18,203 nucleotides of DNA from JAZKFT01 sp043760535. Lineage in GTDB: Bacteria; Bacteroidota; Bacteroidia; Chitinophagales; Chitinophagaceae. The position numbers were made by a program, and so were the translations under genes. The stretch spans positions 1 to 18,203 of the forward strand of contig JAYUOV010000066.1 in assembly GCA_043760535.1 (NCBI GenBank), in the 5' to 3' direction. Position 1 is the stretch's first letter, and each line of letters opens with the position of its first letter. The notes below the pieces were generated by a model. That model ran no database searches. It was not told where the DNA came from and saw only the letters and a list, made by a program, of their open reading frames with translations. This document shows positions 15,498 to 18,203 of this stretch, piece after piece.

Positions 15498-18087
15498 TTA
15501 TGCTACTTTTCGTTTATACAAGTGCTGTTGAAATTCTATAAACAGTCTGCTGATGTTTGCAACGTCACCCAAAATGTCTTTGGCATCTTCTAACGATTGA
15601 TATTTGTTTGTAAGCAAGATTGGTAGTTTCTCTTGGTCAAGTTCTTCTACGCCTGTCTCAACGTATTTGCTCAAAACAAATTCAATAAATTCTTTTTGTT
15701 TGTTGTCAAGCAAAGCAAAGATGGTCGCTTGTGCTGCGGCTACTCTTGCTTCTCTTGTCATTGGTTTTATGTCGCTGTTAAATACATATTCCAACACATC
15801 AAACAAGTCGCTTTTTTCAGCGTCAATGAGTTTTTGTAAAGTGGTCAATTCGTCTTTGCCAAAACCTGCTGCATCTAATTTTTCTAGTAGTGTTCGTCTG
15901 GTTAGTGGATTGCTCCAAAGTGTCCTCAATTCGTCTTCGCTTTTGAAAAGGTTTGGCAATTCGCCAAACAGGTTATTCAAAAATTCTTCTGCTGAAATTG
16001 GTTTGCCGTCTGCACTCCAAAACGAAGTTGAAATCATTGATTGTATTTCACGTTCCTTTCCATCTTTCAACTTCACTTTTATTTTTAGTCGCTTGTTGCA
16101 ATTACAATTTAATTCACCACAAATTTCGCAAGGCTCTTTCGGTTTCTTTTCGCAAACGCAAGGTGTTTGTCCGCAAACTTTACAAGGTTGTGGCGGTGGT
16201 TTTGGTCCTGTTTGACATTCACACACTAATTGTCCGCAAACTTCACAAGGCAAAGCATCTCCATCCCATTCAGGGTCGGCAAAGTGGTGGTAAGCATCTA
16301 CAAAATCATAGATTGTAAAAAAGTCTTTTCCATCAAACAAACGTGTTCCTCGTCCTACAATTTGCTTAAACTCTATCATTGAGTTTACTGGTCGCATTAA
16401 AACGATGTTGCGGATATTTCTTGCATCTACTCCTGTCGAAAGTTTTTGCGAAGTGGTTAAAATGGTCGGGATTGTTTTTTCGTTGTCTTGAAACTCTCTT
16501 AAAAACTGTTCGCCTATTTCTCCATCATTTGCAGTAACACGAACACAATAATTTACTTCGACAGGCTCAGTAACCTTCTGCTCACCCACCTTGTAGGCTG
16601 CTGAGCGTGCCGAAGCAACCAAATCTCTAACTGCCGCAGCGTGGTCTTGCGTGGCACAAAAAATTATTGCCTTTTCTTTTTGGTTGGCATCGTCCATATA
16701 AAGCTGAACACGTTTCGCCTCTCTTGCTTTTATCTCAATTATTCTGTTGAAGTTGGGTTCGGTGTAAAGTTTGCCTTCTTCTATTTCGCCTTCAATTATT
16801 TGGTCATCGCTTGTGTAGATGTAATCATCAAGCGTTGTCTTGATGCGTTTTACTTTGAATGGCGTAAGGAAACCGTCATTGATACCTTCTTTGAGTGAAT
16901 AGACATAAACGGGTTCGCTAAAATATTTGTAAGTATCAACATTGTCTTTGCGTTTTGGCGTTGCGGTTAAACCCAACTGAACGGCTGGCGAAAAATATTC
17001 TAAAATGCCTCTCCAGTTTCCTTCATCGTTTGTTCCGCCACGGTGGCACTCGTCAATTATGATGAAGTCAAAATAGTCCGCAGGGTATAATTGATAATTG
17101 ACAGTTGATAATGGATAATTAGTTTCTGGTTCAGCCGCTATAGATAAATTTCCTTCTTCGTTTTCCATTGTTAACTCTCCTTCTTTTCCTGTCATAAATG
17201 TTTGGAAAATTGTAAAGAAAATATTCCCATTTGTCGGTATCCGACTTTTAGTTTTGGAAGAATTGGGAATAAAGGTGTTAACTTTTATTGCCTTGCCATC
17301 GTCATTTATATCTCTTATAGCTTTGGGACTTATCCGCAATAAAGCATCTTCGTTAAAAGCTGAATACTTGGTAAATTCTCCATAAGCTTGGTCTGACAAT
17401 ACATTTCTATCAGCCATAAAAAGTATTCTTGGTCTGCGGCTGCTGTCCCATTTCAAATTCCAACGTGTTTGAAATAGCTTCCACGCAATATGAAAGGCAA
17501 TGGTCGTTTTACCGGTTCCAGTTGCTAAGGTTAAAAGTATTCTATCTTTTTTATTGGCAACAGCCTCCATTACATTGTTTACTGCAATTTCTTGATAAAA
17601 CCTTGGTGGCTTAGTGCCTCCAATAGTTTCAAACGGAACATATGCAAACTTTTCAAACCACTCCCTTGAATTTTCAATTGTCAATTTTCCATTTTCAATT
17701 GAATATGTTTTATTCCAAAGTTGTTCGGGTGTTAAATAATCGGCAACAAGATTTTCAACGCCTGTTTTCATACAGATGCTATAAATTTCCTTTCCGTTGG
17801 TGCTGTAGGTGCTTTCTAATTTTAATTTCTCGGCATATTGTTTGGCTTGTGCCACACCTTCGCCAACGCCTAAATCATCGCTTTTGGCTTCTATTACTGC
17901 CAGTTTAATTCCTTTGTAAACCAACACATAATCGGCAGTCAGTTTTTTTTGCTCTTACGCCACCTGTTTGAATTTTACCTGCGGTAATGTTGTATTCACG
18001 AAGGATTTTAGAGCCTTCTACAACGCCCCAACCACAAGCTTTTAACTTGGGGTCTATGAGTTCTGCTCTTGTTTCTGCTTCGTTCAT
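15498..18087 (-). CDS. hsdR: Type I restriction enzyme subunit HsdR (EcoEI-like), interrupted by a frameshift
   Basis: Motor and nuclease subunit of a type I restriction system, about 862 residues if the frame is restored. The ATG at 18087 opens MNEAETRAELIDPKLKACGW; the frame breaks at an A8 tract (17950-17943 on the minus strand). With seven A it would read RAKKLTADYVLVYKG and continue to 15498. Restored numbering: nuclease Asp52 and EAK (66-68), Walker A ATGTGKT (188-194), DECH (345-348), TAT (374-376), QIVGRGTR (575-582), three Cys-rich knuckles (614-663), then an EcoEI_R_C-like helical end. As read here, translation from 18087 stops after about 60 residues; a GTG at 17927 could start an 809-residue product lacking Asp52. 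In-frame repeat insertions lie at about 128-141, 323-334 and 492-511. HsdM and HsdS must lie outside the window. Confidence 0.9.
16556..16615. repeat. REP-like palindrome inserted in frame in hsdR
   Basis: CTTCGACAGGCTCAGTAACC (16556-16575) and the reverse complement of 16596-16615 match at 16 of 20 positions around a 20-nt loop. The CTTCGACAGGCTCAG core is a widely scattered bacterial palindromic repeat. On the coding strand it is translated as SARSAAYKVGEQKVTEPVEV, placed between DLVA and NYCVRVTAND in the helicase region. Confidence 0.8.
17088..17122. repeat. Heptanucleotide array (TAATTGA type) inside hsdR
   Basis: Five 7-nt units run from 17088: TAATTGA twice exactly, then CAGTTGA, TAATGGA and TAATTAG. 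On the coding strand the array is translated as TNYPLSTVNYQL, just before the conserved DFIIIDECHRG block. Confidence 0.75.
17664..17705. repeat. Heptanucleotide array (TTTTCAA type) inside hsdR
   Basis: Six 7-nt units run from 17664. TTTTCAA is exact at 17671 and 17692, with TTGTCAA and TTTTCCA between. The 10-mer TTTTCAATTG recurs at 21 bp. On the coding strand it gives YSIENGKLTIENS, between the nuclease and helicase domains. Confidence 0.7.
17943..17950 (-). other. Homopolymer A8 frameshift site in hsdR
   Basis: Eight T on the plus strand (A8 on the coding strand). Removing one A joins RAKK to LTADYVLVYKGIKLAVIEAK, restoring the nuclease domain exactly. It may be a mutation, a phase-variable tract, or a sequencing error. 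Confidence 0.9.
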
Positions 18088-18167
18088 TTTTATCGTTTTT
18101 TCTTTAAAACTTAGATTCAAGTAATAAATGCAACTTTTAGAGTGGTACAATATGGCTTTATATTTTA

Positions 18168-18203
18168 TCAAAGGATAAAGGGATTGCTCCCTTTTCCCTT
18201 TGA
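18168..18203. repeat. Hairpin upstream of hsdR at the window edge
   Basis: TCAAAGGATAAAGGGA (18168-18183) and TCCCTTTTCCCTTTGA (18188-18203) pair at 14 of 16 positions with a 4-nt loop. It lies about 80 bp upstream of the hsdR ATG and could end the preceding gene. It can also be read as five 7-nt units (CAAAGGA, TAAAGGG and so on), like the paired arrays at 6427-6548. The right edge of the window may cut it. Confidence 0.65.

Noticed and set aside
17943..17950. Programmed ribosomal frameshift in hsdR
   Set aside because: No stimulatory structure or internal Shine-Dalgarno was seen, and HsdR is not known to be made that way; slippage mutation or read error is simpler.

Overview
The window looks like a chromosomal segment of a Bacteroidota bacterium, most plausibly a member of the Chitinophagaceae or a close relative. 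The grounds are AT-rich intergenic DNA with near-absent Shine-Dalgarno sequences, several TAnnTTTG promoter boxes just upstream of genes, a long Bacteroidota-type amidophosphoribosyltransferase, a SurA-like foldase, and a secreted Asp-box (sortilin-like) protein. No database search was possible, so the taxonomy is inference.

Layout. Positions 1-1618 hold an IS110-family insertion sequence on the minus strand. Its DEDD/Ser transposase starts with GTG, and a structured non-coding end (about 1480-1618) resembles a bridge RNA. A 19-bp perfect palindrome lies just outside it (1619-1679). Next, on the minus strand, come a 1054-residue secreted beta-propeller protein (1837-5001), a repeat-rich gap, and a three-gene cluster read from 9173 down to 5489: circularly permuted ATP-grasp, alpha-E protein and transglutaminase. 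The transglutaminase ends in ten glutamines encoded by a trinucleotide tract. On the plus strand follow an RHH-like antitoxin / PIN-domain toxin pair (9378-10029), a periplasmic peptidyl-prolyl isomerase with two parvulin domains (10131-11504), an NADPH-dependent FMN reductase-like flavoprotein (11629-12192) and a 615-residue PurF-like enzyme (12376-14223). This last gene converges, across an 18-bp inverted repeat, on a Cupin_5 (DUF985) gene (14838-14335). The right end holds a type I restriction subunit HsdR (18087-15498, minus). Its reading frame breaks at an A8 tract just before the nuclease aspartate. Its modification and specificity partners would lie outside the window.

The most unusual signal is a family of imperfect heptanucleotide (7-nt period) arrays. 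They occur between genes (6427-6468, 6507-6548, 7503-7558, 12204-12231, 12303-12337 and possibly 18169-18203) and also inside hsdR (17088-17122 and 17664-17705), where they are translated. Each locus has its own heptamer. hsdR also carries, in frame, a REP-like palindrome of the CTTCGACAGGCTCAG type (16556-16615). A second dispersed repeat links 5203-5254 with 7603-7630 in opposite orientation. Together these suggest a genome being seeded by small palindromic and heptad repeats, some of which have been accommodated inside a protein.

Functional grouping: the ATP-grasp / alpha-E / transglutaminase set is a known conserved cluster thought to make and process a peptide or amide product. The toxin-antitoxin pair has a likely operator on its promoter. 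The remaining plus-strand genes each appear to have their own promoter.
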